A stretch of 64,000 bases of DNA from Conoideocrella luteorostrata. Lineage: Eukaryota; Ascomycota; Sordariomycetes; Hypocreales; Clavicipitaceae. The first letter of the stretch is position 1. The number at the start of each line of letters is the position of its first letter. Positions 48,165 to 59,223 of the stretch are shown here, piece by piece. The notes under the pieces are model-generated. The model made no database searches and was not told where the DNA came from. It saw only the letters and a list, made by a program, of their open reading frames with translations. Location of the stretch: the NCBI GenBank assembly GCA_032433595.1, contig JASWJB010000062.1:62001-126000 (forward strand), read 5' to 3'. The position numbers and the translations under genes were made by a program.

Positions 48165-49535
48165 AACGAAGAAAAAAAAACTCACTATACCAATTACCTG
48201 GCATCTACCGAGTACTCCACGCCGACACTATTTCCTCGTTATTGCCCCCCTGGCAGACTATCTCGATCCATCGGGCTGCATATGTATACTTGCCGGCCAA
48301 AACAGTTACTTTTGCAACCCGCCAAAACTACGACAAAATCCCGTCACTCAGTACTTGAGCCGTCAGCCGTGAGCCTGGTCTTAGTACGGAGTACCTAGAT
48401 ACCTGACCAGTAGTTTGACCATTCATGACCACCATATTATTGTATATCATCGACAGACCGTCAGACATTTGGCATCTGTCCCCCGGAATCTGACACATTC
48501 GGCCACACTTCATAATCCTTTTGGGGATTCGGTGCCAAATTTGGTTCCACGTCTGACTCCTTTTCCTTTGACTGCCAACCATGTCCGACAAGATTTGGTT
48601 TTCGTTCTGTCTCTCTTAGTGATGGTTGCCATTGGGTCTTTCGTCATCACGTTTCCTGTTCGGACACTCTCACCTTTTCGACCAAGCAAGCACATGCACG
48701 GGCACATCGTTACACAACTGCTGTTAGCTTGGGCACTGTTTTTCCATTTTCTTTTTTCCCGTTGACATAATCTCCTCGGGCTTGGGCTTGGGCGACTAAA
48801 CTGAAGCATTCAAGCCCGTCCATCCTCTGCCTCCTTTCTCGTCTTGCCTTTTTGCTACCGAGTATAAGTATTCTCTTGTCCGACCGTTCGCCGGAACGAC
48901 AGAGCAACAGCAGCAACTCATCGATTACAATTGAAATTGCAACCATTGCGAGAACCCTGCTCTGGAACTAGGGAATTTCTACTAGCCCCGTCGCATCATA
49001 CATCGTCTCTCTAAATTTGGACCCGTGGCCCAGAGGCAACATTAAACGCAACCACAGTAGGACTGTGCTGTATGGTGGTACTAGTTTGCGAGTTATTACT
49101 ACTCCATGAGCCAGCGCGAAGAAGCGTCCACATTTCCATAGTTTAACACCTCGACGCCCTCGCACACTTCCCACCAAGACAACTGAGACAAGCGACGACA
49201 ACTGCATTCTCTTTGTTCCCGCCAGCGACTCCGTTTTATTACTGGCTCTGGCCCCTCCTTCACTTTCTCCTCACTTTTTGCATTGCATCGCAGAACCAAA
49301 CGCGTAAGGCTGTAAATTACTCTTTTGACAGCACCGTCAGCTTCGTCTGCTTCGTCCGCTTTGTCTGCACATTACCTATTGCGGAATCCGGAGAACTTGG
49401 GCCTCTCTTGTCGTCTTTCTGACAGTTTCGCCAGCTGGCTGCAATCTTCCCTCGTTGCAGCATTTCCCGGCAGCCAAGTCCACGGATCGAATATTGCCTC
49501 GGATCGACTTATTAATAAATAGTCTGCTTGGTGCC

Positions 49536-49740
49536 AGCCGGCCATCCAGCCAGCCAGCCATCCTCTCCGTCCATCCATCCAGTCTGGCCCGGCCAGCCCA
49601 GCCACGGTCCAATCTTATCCTGATCCTGTCCCTATTCCTATCCTATTCTAAACCCGTCACCCATCAAATCTCCCCCCATCCCATCCCATCCTATCTTGTC
49701 CTGTCCTATCTCGTTCTATCACATCGCCTACGTCTTCGTC
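49536..49740. repeat. Pyrimidine-rich degenerate CCAT/CCTAT repeats
   Basis: GCCAGCCAGCCATCC, TCCATCCATCCA and CCATCCCATCCCATCCTAT units lie in the sirtuin 5' leader. This looks like a CT-rich leader typical of highly expressed fungal genes, grown by slippage. Confidence 0.6.
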
Positions 49741-50119
49741 GCCCGCCACGACCTAGACCGTCACATCTCCTCACTTTCCTTGGGCATCACTTAAGGTTTA
49801 GCTTTCTCCTTAACTTTACCTCGCCATTTACCCTCAACTTACCTCACCTCACTTCACCTCACCTCGCTGTTTCTCGCCGCTCTTCTCTTCCCCTCAACTA
49901 GCACTCAGCAGCTTCTCCTTCCCCTCCTCCCCTTTTCTTTTCTTGAAACTTGTTGCTTTTTCTCGGATTGCACTCTGCTTGCTTACACTGCTCGCACAAA
50001 CCACCGCAGCAACTCGTGTTTCCACTTTTCCTTCATCTGCATTTGGCCATTATTTTTGTTCGCCTACACACAACGCAGTTCCATCGTTGACAAATCACGC
50101 ACAACAACAAATTTGAGAA

Positions 50120-52150
50120 ATGACCATGAAACGGGCAACTACAAAAGGTGTTAGTCTCACGCGGCGCAAGGCAAAGGCCGACGCGCTTGAGAAGTCATCG
50201 GACAGCGCCAGCGTCGACGAAGTCAAAGCTGCTGCTGTTAACGTATCGTTGGCAGAACTCGAGGACAGAGTTGCTGATGTGCGCGATTCGTGGGAGACGG
50301 ACTCGCTCTTCGAAGACGCCTTTGAAGAACTGAGCAAAGAAGATATCGAATTAGTTGAGAGTAAGTACAGTACAGTGCCCTTTTTTTCGTGTTCCTTCTA
50401 GTTACCTTGTCACTTCTCGTCACTTCTCCACACCTGCCCATGTATGCTACTGAATTCTCCCGTCTTCCTTTTTCCACATGCGTTCCCGCACTTTTACAAG
50501 CCGGCCGATGTAGCGAGCGATTGCTTGTTTCTTGACTTGATTGTGTACTCTGGTGTGCCCTGCCAGCGGCGGGGGGTGGTATTATTCTTCGAGGCATTTA
50601 TTTTCATCACTTCTTTTGTTCTCACCACCACATTGCGAAGTCTGTCTTATCTATCCATTTGCTTGTCCCAATCCGTACCATGCGAGTTGGCGACTCCACA
50701 CAGATAGACACAATATGTACTCCTTTAATTTCTTTATGCATCTGATCATGATATATGCTCACTTATCGTGCCGCTGCAATGTCTTTGGCCGTCTCGCGGT
50801 CAGTGGCTAACGCTCAACAAAAATCCAGCTTCAGACACATGCTCGCCCGAGGAAGCCAGCAGACTTCGCCGGGAACTACGTGAACAAGGCCCTGCCATCT
50901 TTTGCCAGCGCACTGTAGATTGCGGTCGCTACACAGCCAAAAAGCTGCTCACGGCTTTTGCCATCAAGCCGCCTGCCTTTCTAGAAGGCGGGCCCGATGA
51001 AGGCTACTTCCATATCCTGTCGCTGGCCATCTCGCGAGAGCTGTCGAAACGCATCAAGCTGAGCCAATACAACACGGTTGACGACGCGGTGCATCTTTTG
51101 GCAAAATGTGACAACATCATCGTCATCACTGGAGCCGGTATTTCCACCTCACTCGGCATCCCGGACTTTCGCTCCAAAGGCACCGGCCTGTATTCCAAGC
51201 TGGAGCACTTGGGCCTCAGCGATCCACAGGAAGTCTTCGACATTGACGTGTTTAAGCAAGACCCAACCATTTTCTATTCAGTAGCCAAGGACATTGTCCC
51301 TGCGACGGATCGCTATACGCCCACTCACAAGTTCATCGCCATGCTCCACCAGCGGGGCAAATTGCTCACCAACTATTCCCAGAATATTGACAATCTTGAA
51401 GTCAAGGCCGGCTTGCCAAAGGACAGGCTCATCCAATGCCACGGTTCCTTCGGGACAGCCAGCTGCGTCCAGTGCAGCTATCGGATCGAGGGCGAGAAAA
51501 TTTTCCCCGACATCAAAGCTGGCAACATCCCACGGTGCCCGCGATGTGTGAAGGGCCTCCGCGCAAACGCGCCAGTCAAGAGAAAGCGCTCAGCTGGGGC
51601 AGACAAGCGACGCCGGCGATGGTCTGTCGACGATAGCTCCGATGATGAGTCAGACTACGACATGCCCCAAGCGGGCGTGATGAAGCCCGACATCACCTTT
51701 TTTGGAGAGGCCCTCCCCGATGAGTTCTCCAAGCGTCTCACCGAGCATGACCGCGACAAGGTTGATTTGGTCGTTGTCATCGGCACGTCCCTCAAAGTAA
51801 CCCCCGTCTCCGAGATTGTTAGCTGGCTGCCGCCACACGTTCCCCAGATTTACGTATCCCGCCAACCAGTCAATCACATCAACTTTGACATTGATCTCCT
51901 TGGCGACTGTGACACCGTCGTCACAGAACTATGCCGTCGTCTCAGCTGGCCCTTTAAACATGAGATGGTTCCACAAAATCAACTCATCAATGTTACCACC
52001 GAGCCAGGCTACAAGAGCAGGCATGTGTTTGAGGCTGCCGACATCGCCGTCAATAGCAATGGCACTGCCACTAGCAAGACCAATGGCATCACAGAAATTC
52101 CGTCTGAAACCGAAACTGAAACCAAATCTAAATCTAAATCTAAAAAGTAA
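50120..52150 (+). CDS. SIR2: Sir2/Hst1-class NAD-dependent protein deacetylase
   Basis: Two exons, 50120-50360 and 50829-52150, give 520 residues; the 468-nt phase-1 intron (GTAAGT...ATCCAG) is the longest in the window. The catalytic domain starts near residue 180 with the NAD motif GAGISTSLGIPDFRS, then NYSQNIDNLE, catalytic His in QCHGSFGTASC, two zinc CxxC pairs (CVQC and CPRC), KPDITFFGEALP, and VVIGTSLKVTPVSEIV. Between the second zinc pair and KPDITFF lies a charged insert with a KRKR nuclear signal and an acidic DDSSDDESD run. The N-terminal region, with GYFHILSLAISREL, matches the extension of class I Sir2/Hst1 proteins. The C-terminus is a low-complexity TETE/KSKS tail. Histone deacetylation and gene silencing are expected. 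SIR2 and HST1 cannot be told apart here. Confidence 0.93.
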
Positions 52151-52833
52151 CGAGTCATCTGAAATATCACGATACACACGACACCAACACCCCAAACATG
52201 AGCATAGACATAGTGGACTTCCACCCATCCATCCACATCACATATATATCTAATAGTCTCTCCCCTTTCATTATTTGCGAGGCGTGCGAGCTGGTTCGTT
52301 TCTGGCGTTACACAAGCAAGACTTTACAAGCCAAGATTTTCTTTTCTCTATTAAATTTTTTTTTTTTTCAATTGAACCACTGTTATACATTACAGGTAGA
52401 TTTGTGTGGAGAATCTCGAATCCCGGTGGAAGTTAAAGTAGAGAGGTACATTGGAGGAATTTCCTGCTGTTGTGAGGGTACTCCTGTTAGAGAGAATTTC
52501 GAGGCTGTCGACACTATGAATGAATACATTACTGTTTGTTTCTATGCGATATTTTTTGTGTGCTGAGTCGAATATTGTAGAAAGACAAGACTATTTTCTA
52601 TTCATGCGACGATGCGTAAAATCTAATCGAGACTGAAGTGAGCGTTTGCTATTGCTTCAATACTTTCTCTGCAACTTCTATGTTCGCGAAAAGTTTTTGC
52701 TTGTGAAATTCGTCAAAACACCAAATTCAACGCTTCCGATTCCCCGTTGCTGTATAATATTCCCGCTTCCCCCAACCCCCAACCCCCGTTGTTCATACAT
52801 AATGCTGCGTTCCGTGCTACTACACCGTGCCTG
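52151..52833. other. Convergent 3' flanks, sirtuin / SCY1
   Basis: 0.7 kb AT-rich sequence between two converging genes, with a T run at about 52358-52368. Nothing coding is seen. Confidence 0.6.
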
Positions 52834-55763
52834 CTAAATCAAACTCTCGTATCTGTCCAGCCCAGACTTCTGCTGGCCCGTAGAGCCCGTGGAGTTTTGA
52901 TTCGTTGCTGGGGTTGGCCAACTCGACTGAGCTTGAGCCGGTGGGGGTTTGATGCCAAAACTGGCAGTGGGTGAGGACATGCCACCTGGGGGAGGGGGGA
53001 TTGAAAACGAGGAGTTCCGAGAAGAGTTGCCGCCTAGGGAAGGTCGTGCCTGGCCAACGGACATGCTGGACATGGAATGGTTCATGCCGTTGAAACTGGA
53101 GCCCGTAGCGGCGGTTGTGGGTGTCTGGCTCGAGTAGCCGGAATAGTTTGCTGTAGATGATGGAGCCGCCCACGGATTGCTGGGTGTTGCCACCGAACTA
53201 GCGGACCAGTTGGTTGATTGAGCCGGCTGGGTTGGCTGCAGAGGCTGGCTGTACTGCGTAGATGATGGTGCCAGGGTGCTGAACCGAGCCAAGTCGGGAG
53301 TCACTGTGCGGAAGTTGGCTTGATTCCCCATTGTAGGCTGTGAAGTTGTCGTGGGGCTGGTTGGACCTTGGGTGGACCATGAGAAAGACGGAGTCTTGGA
53401 CGTACTAAGTGTAGATTTGGCGGTTGTGGACATGACGGACGGGCTCTCATCCCAGCTGGCAAAGCCGTTGTTCTTGCTGTTGCTGCTAGACGATGCTGTG
53501 ATCCCCCCTCTACCTTTGACTAACGACTCAAAGTCGTCCTCGTTACCGCCGCTGCCGTTGCTACTGTCAAACATGGTTCCGGTTACGCCACCAAACGCCA
53601 AGAAGTCCTCGTTTGGCCCGGCTGTTCCCGTATTGGCTGTGCCAGACAGCTCTTGTAGTTTCTTGGTCTGTTCGTCTTCCACTCGCCTGGATAAGTTCTT
53701 TATAAGCTCCATAAAGGTCTGGAACTGCCTCAAATCAAGCAACGGACCGAGGCTCATGTTCCAAAGGATGGGCAGGATGTCCATGGCAACGAAGTCAGCA
53801 TCGGCAGTTTCGCCAACTATTCGAAGCACATTGAGGGCGGCCAGCATGACAGCGGGCTCTTTAGTCTTGATGCTTCTGATGAGAGGCACGATCTTTTCCT
53901 GCATAGTGTACTTGTCCAAGGCGCTAGATGAGGACGTCTTCTTTTTGTTCTCAACGAGACCGTTGAGGCCGTCGTCAGTGGCGGCGTCAGTTGATCCACC
54001 ACAGAGAATCACAAATGCCTGCAGCCCGCGGACCTTGATGGCTAGACTGTTCGTTCTGCTGAAGACGGTGGCGACCACTGGGAACAGCTCGTTCTTGATG
54101 GTGCTAAAGTCGAGGACAGGAAGGATAGACGGCAGTGTTCTCAGTGCGGCGTCCACAATTGAATGGGTAGGGCATTCAATAGCGGCCATTATCACGGGAA
54201 GAATGTCTAAATTAGTCAGAGTTAGCGGTAACTGAGGAATGTTATGCAAAGAACTTGAGAAAATACGGACCATCCTTGAACTCCTTCCCAGAAGAGTTAT
54301 TTGCGGCAAGAGACAAATTCTCAAGAAACACCATCAGTCCAGCATCCCTTGCTGGGTCTTTCTCCTGGCTCTGCTTCGCATTCACTACAAATATGTCCTT
54401 CAGAGCAGGGCGGACTTTATCTCCAAAGGCTCGACGGGCAGATGGTAACAGGTCAATGATTTTGAAGACGTTTTGAAGAATCAACGATAACAAGTCCTTA
54501 TCTTTGAGCTCTTCCAATATGACAGGAAGGATCTTCTTCTCCATTACAGACTTGGGAAATGAAGGCAGCACCTTGTTCAATCCTCGCATGAACTGGGACT
54601 TCTCGTTGGGGGTTTTGGCTGGGAAAGAATCTAGAAATCGTATGGTTGACACTAAAATGTTATCGAAGTACTCGCTTTCTTGGAATTCGCGAGCGCTCAT
54701 TCGCTGAGCCGGTCTCCTAGTTATTAGTCTGGGTAGTACGTGACTTGAGAGATCCTTAGGCAAGGGCCGAGATGACAGGAAACCATTCGACGAGGATGGC
54801 ACGGTTGATGATGATGAGAACAATCTCTTGTATGAGGAGACGCTACCGTGACATTCGAGCGGTGATTTGTGCGGCGAGTTGTACAGAGCAATCGATAGAA
54901 GGCCGAGCGAGAACATGTCGGCGGCTGATGTTAAGTTGTTGTCCATTACAAAGTCTGGTGACGTGTAGTCAAGATTCAGCTGGACATGCCGGGGCATTCG
55001 AGGGTCCATATTTAGTACTTCGCCTAAGTTTATACCATGGATCGATGTCGGTTTTGTTGAGCCGTCAGCTGGACTACAAAATGACAAGCCACTTACTTTC
55101 CAGTCGGACTGATAACTATATTAGTATGCTGCTCTCCACTGTCAACTTCTGTCTCTCTTGCAAACTTGCCTTGGCATTGATGAGCACCGCATCAGGAGTC
55201 AAGTTGCTGTGAACTAGTCCTGCATTCTCGTGCAAGAACTCCAGCGCCTTGCTGACCTGTAAAAGCCCCTTTTGGATTTCCAATTCATCAATCTCGAGCT
55301 CTCGTCGTCGTCGCACGCCATCCGCATCTTCCGTCACAAACCGACTAGATCGGCCGCCAGACCGCTCTGAATCATCCTTCTCTTGCAGTAGACTTGACAA
55401 CGATGCAGAAACCGGCTCCGTGACAAATTGCAAACCGCCTCCTCTAGTGTCCTCCACCGGTTCAACCAACTCCAAGATGCATGGATGTCGTAGCTTAGCC
55501 AGACTGGAAGCTTCTTTTTTTAACCGCTCAACCACTTCCTCCACGCTGCGTTTGTAAGCAGAGGCACCGGAGCGCCCTAAAGAGTTGCCATGTGACTCTA
55601 GTGGCTTTCGATCAAAGACAAAAACACTGTAAGCCTTGCCAGTAGACTTCTTTTTGGCATCATAGATCATCCATGGGCCGGCCGTCGAGGTAGGGTTCGG
55701 TGAGACAGAGTAGTTGGCCGTAATATTGGTGGCAGAAATGGACTTTAGCGCCGATGAGAACAT
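52834..55763 (-). CDS. SCY1: SCY1/SCYL2 pseudokinase with HEAT-repeat region
   Basis: Three exons, 55170-55763, 54271-55108 and 52834-54206, give 934 residues. The first intron (55109-55169) starts with GC (AAG|GCAAGT) and has a perfect TACTAAT branch point. The second starts with the unusual GTCCGT. Residues about 30-320 form a kinase-like domain without catalytic motifs: HSNLTPDAVLIN stands where HRD is expected and VSGLSF where DFG is expected, so it is a pseudokinase. Alpha-solenoid repeats follow (FPKSVMEKKILPVILEELKD, then ILPVIMAAIE and RGLQAFVILCGG). A long Ser/Thr/Pro/Gly-rich tail ends in the conserved-looking GLDRYESLI. SCYL2 homologs bind clathrin and adaptors and act in Golgi-endosome traffic. 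A role in this fungus is by family inference. Confidence 0.93.
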
Positions 55764-56479
55764 GATGGCAATCAGGTGAGGTGCGGCTCAGCACCCCGTG
55801 ATATCATATCGTCGAGTCGCGCGGCGTGATGTTGGTGGAGGCTAACGAGGCACACCAGATGAATTGCGAACGATCCGGTAAAATCGACGGCTGGGACGAT
55901 CGCTGCCTGACGGATCGAAACGGCGACGTCTCCGTAATTAAATACAGTTAATGGAGGTGCGGCAACGTTGATGCGCCGCGAAAGCGAGTTGATAAGCAGG
56001 CTGCAGTGAACCTGGCGTATGCTGGCCTCTCTGCATTTGTCTTGATGGTGGTATCCCGCGGCACGAGTTCCCGCCCAATGACGCTGCAGCCGCCGCTCTG
56101 GTAGTAAAACAGCTTACCCGGCACCGCAAGCAGTCGCACAGGTATTGGCGCTTACCTTCGGCCCGCTTGTTACACTGCGCTGTGTCGGTTCAAGCTAAAG
56201 TTGCGCCCTTCTGTCGCCCTGCACGCCGTTTTACTGGACCACACACCTCCGGTACCGGTATCCATCCTCTTCGGTGCTCCATAATCACGGCTTTATTTTG
56301 TTTGAGGACCGAATTTCGATGTCAACCTCGATCAGCCTCCCCTGTTTACGCAACCCCTCCCTTGACGAGTCAATTGATACAATAGTTCCAACTCGTCAAC
56401 ATTTTTGTGACTTCCTGCAAGATCGGAAGAGCTCAATTACAAGCCACAAGTGTTTTGACGCGAAGCTTCTCTTACATAC
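55764..56479. other. Divergent promoter SCY1 / branched-chain aminotransferase
   Basis: 0.7 kb with no supported gene and no copy of the dispersed palindrome that I could see. Confidence 0.5.
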
Positions 56480-57801
56480 ATGTTCAACATGCGACCCGCT
56501 AGTCTGGCTCGGAGCGCCGTCTGGGCTGCTACCAGGCCGTCACGGACGTTCCAGGTTGCCCGTCCCCTTCGTTTCTTTAGTATCAAGGCTGAGGCAGCCT
56601 CAGACTCTAAGCAAAAAGGTCTTGACCCAAGCAAACTCACTATTACCGAGAGCCCAAGCCCCAAGCAGCTCAGCCAACCAGAGACCTTGGTTTTTGGACG
56701 GGAGTTCACTGGTAAGTACAGCTGACACAATATCTATTGCACACATTCCTTGTTTCCGAAGCAATACTAACAGACTCTCAAAACAAAGATCATATGCTCG
56801 CAATCGAATGGACCCAAGACAATGGCTGGCTCGATCCTAAAATCACCCCATATCAGAATCTCTCTCTAGATCCTGCAACCTGCGTCTTTCACTATGCCTT
56901 TGAATGTTTCGAAGGCATGAAGGCATATAAAGATAAGAATGGCAAGATTCGTCTCTTCCGCCCAGACAAAAACATGGCTCGTCTCAACAAGTCTGCTGCT
57001 CGTATCGCGCTGCCCACCTTCGAGCCAACTAGCTTCGTCGAGTTGATCAAAAAGTTCACCAAGCTTGACTCACGCTTCATCCCCAGCCAGCGGGGCTATT
57101 CTCTTTACCTGCGACCCACCATGATCGGAACTCAAAAGACCCTTGGCGTTGGTCCTCCTGGTTCCGCGCTCCTTTATGTCATTGCCTCCCCAGTTGGGCC
57201 TTACTATCCTACTGGCTTCAAGGCTATCTCGCTCGAAGCTACTGATTATGCTGTCCGAGCCTGGCCCGGCGGTGTCGGCGACAAGAAGCTTGGTGCCAAC
57301 TATGCTCCCTGTATTGTTCCCCAGCTTCAGGCAGCTAGCCGTGGCTACCAGCAAAACCTCTGGCTCTTTGGCGAGGAAGAGTATGTCACTGAGGTTGGCA
57401 CCATGAATATGTTTGTTGTTCTCAAGGACAAGCAGACTGGCCAGAAGGAGCTCATCACTGCTCCTCTTGACGGTACCATTCTAGAGGGTGTCACCCGAGA
57501 CTCTGTCTTGGCATTGGCTCGTGAGCGGTTGATCCCGGAAGGATGGAAGGTCACCGAACGCAAGTACACTATGAGGGAGCTCGACGAGGCTTCCCAGGAA
57601 GGTCGTTTGGTAGAGGCATTTGGTGCTGGTACTGCCGCCATTGTCAGCCCTATTAGAAAGATCGCATGGAAGGGCAAACACGTCGATTGTGGCTTGAAGG
57701 AGACTGAGGAGTCTGGCGAGACTGCTCTGCGTGTTAAGGAATGGATAGAAGCAATTCAGTACGGCGAGGAAGAGCATGAATGGAGCGTCCAAGTTGATTA
57801 A
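56480..57801 (+). CDS. BAT1: Branched-chain amino acid aminotransferase, mitochondrial
   Basis: Two exons, 56480-56711 and 56789-57801, with a 77-nt phase-1 intron (TACTAAC branch, AAAG acceptor), give 414 residues. The first 35 residues are Arg/Ser/Ala-rich without acids ([19 protein letters not shown]), a mitochondrial presequence. Class IV aminotransferase motifs are complete: [21 protein letters not shown], the PLP lysine in [11 protein letters not shown] (about residue 243), [24 protein letters not shown], and [12 protein letters not shown]. The enzyme exchanges amino groups between leucine, isoleucine or valine and 2-oxoglutarate, the last step of their synthesis and the first of their breakdown. 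The second ATG (56489) is an alternative start. Confidence 0.96.
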
Positions 57802-58217
57802 TTTGAAATGGATGAAACATAATGGAGCCTGGCGCCCGGTGTCGATATGAATAGAAGATTTCGAATACTGTAATAAGCATCATTGTCACTCCGTCATACT
57901 CATCTCATCTTGTTTCAAAGCCCCCTAGCTTCATATGCGGGTATTGATTCCTAACACATCATATCCATCGTAATTGGCAATCAATGTTACATGCCATGCG
58001 AATCGCACAGTAGCCATATCAGACCCGAAGCGTTTATGAAGAAGAAAAAGTCTAATGTGTCGTACCATTGAAGGAATTTATCTTTGCCCAAAACCAAAAG
58101 AAGGCCTAAATCAAATACATATTGGCGCTCGACGCCGTGGTGTGAGACTCCGCTTCTGTCAAGGCCATCCTCGCCCCCATTCCGCAAAATTCATCGTCCC
58201 GCTATCGCATCCCCCAT
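57802..58217. other. Convergent 3' flanks
   Basis: 0.4 kb between the converging aminotransferase and complex I subunit genes. Nothing else is seen. Confidence 0.6.
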
Positions 58218-58767
58218 TTAATCCTTCTTCTCCTGACTGGGATCTGGCAGGATACCCTCGGCTTCTAACCGCCGGCGAGCCTCTTCAAGGGCCCAGGTGG
58301 AAACCCTAATGGTGCATTCAAGGTCAGCAGAGTGGATCTTCCCATAGAGCGAATTTATTCAGCGCGAAGTGAGTAAATATCAGCAGAAATTCTAGCAGCC
58401 GCATCCCCATCCTATTCAGTCGATTTGCGCTGAGATAACATGCTACAGTGCGCAGGGCAACAACATATTCGATCGTGTTTGAAACGCCGGAGTGGACTTA
58501 CGATGTATCGGGCTTGAAAGCAAGAGCGACACCGGCAGCGACTAGGCTACCACAGAAGAGATACATAGGCCACTCCCAACCCTCGGGCTCAGATTTCTCG
58601 CCGGGTTTGACACCCCAGAGCCAGCCGGTAGGAGGCTCGAATTGTGACTCGCTACCGTGGCCGCCGCCTTGTCGTCGGGTGGATACGGAGAAAGATCTCG
58701 TGGTGAGGGGTTGACGGAGGCATCGCACCGCTCGCAATGGAGCAACGGACTTTCGAATAATGGCCAT
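58218..58767 (-). CDS. NADH:ubiquinone oxidoreductase ESSS/NDUFB11 subunit
   Basis: Two exons, 58502-58767 and 58218-58305, with a 196-nt phase-2 intron (GTAAGT...CATTAG), give 117 residues, the usual size for this fungal subunit. The N-terminus MAIIRKSVAPLRAVRCLRQP is a mitochondrial presequence. The family core is ETPTGWLFGVKPGE-like (here PPTGWLWGVKPGEKSEPEGW), followed by one membrane helix (MYLFCGSLVAAGVALAF) and KPDTS. The second exon supplies STWALEEARRRLEAEGIL, the charged matrix or intermembrane tail of the family. It is an accessory subunit in the membrane arm of complex I. Its start lies 457 bp from the divergent BRE4-like gene. Confidence 0.9.
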
Positions 58768-59223
58768 GATTGAGAGTGCTCGTATGTGATTTTTCGTGGT
58801 TGCGGACGGATTTGCGTGCCCCAATGGCTGTGGTTTTGGGACTGGTTGAGGATGATAGTGAGGAGCCGTTCGCTGGGGATGGAGTTGGCGGGCGCCGCTA
58901 GGTCACGTGATTTTACTATGTACACCCCTCAGGTAGGTTGCACGAGGCTATCGACGTCACTCACCATGTCAATCAATGGAGCTGGTTGGAAGTGAATAGC
59001 GCGGCAAGTAGTTTCGATGTGCACCTCTATTCTGTGTCTGTGTTTGCCTTAAAGCGGTTTTCGATCCAGAATGCACAGCTCTATTCAATGTTGCGGGCCC
59101 TTTCACAAAAATGCCAAAGTCTCAGCTATCATTATATCATCGAGGGAATCGGCTGTTTGAACTATATGATTGGTCTTTCGGACCATAACTCCTGCTCAAC
59201 AGTAGGAAACACTGGTTAGGATC
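58768..59223. other. Divergent promoter, complex I subunit / BRE4-like gene
   Basis: 0.46 kb with no recognisable element beyond general promoter composition. Confidence 0.45.

Larger units (their letters stand above)
46491..50119. other. Intergenic region of 3.6 kb and sirtuin 5' leader
   Basis: No gene is supported. It contains an AAG microsatellite (48131-48164), one dispersed palindrome copy (48383-48394) and, from about 49500, a pyrimidine-rich stretch leading to the sirtuin start. An isolated ACGCGT is at 49300-49305. Confidence 0.55.

Noticed and set aside
49300..49305. ACGCGT upstream of the sirtuin
   Set aside because: A single copy 0.8 kb from the start, without a second motif; too weak to call.
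53351..54235. 294-codon plus-strand frame
   Set aside because: It is the antisense shadow of SCY1 exon 3, whose frame and motifs are clearly the real ones.
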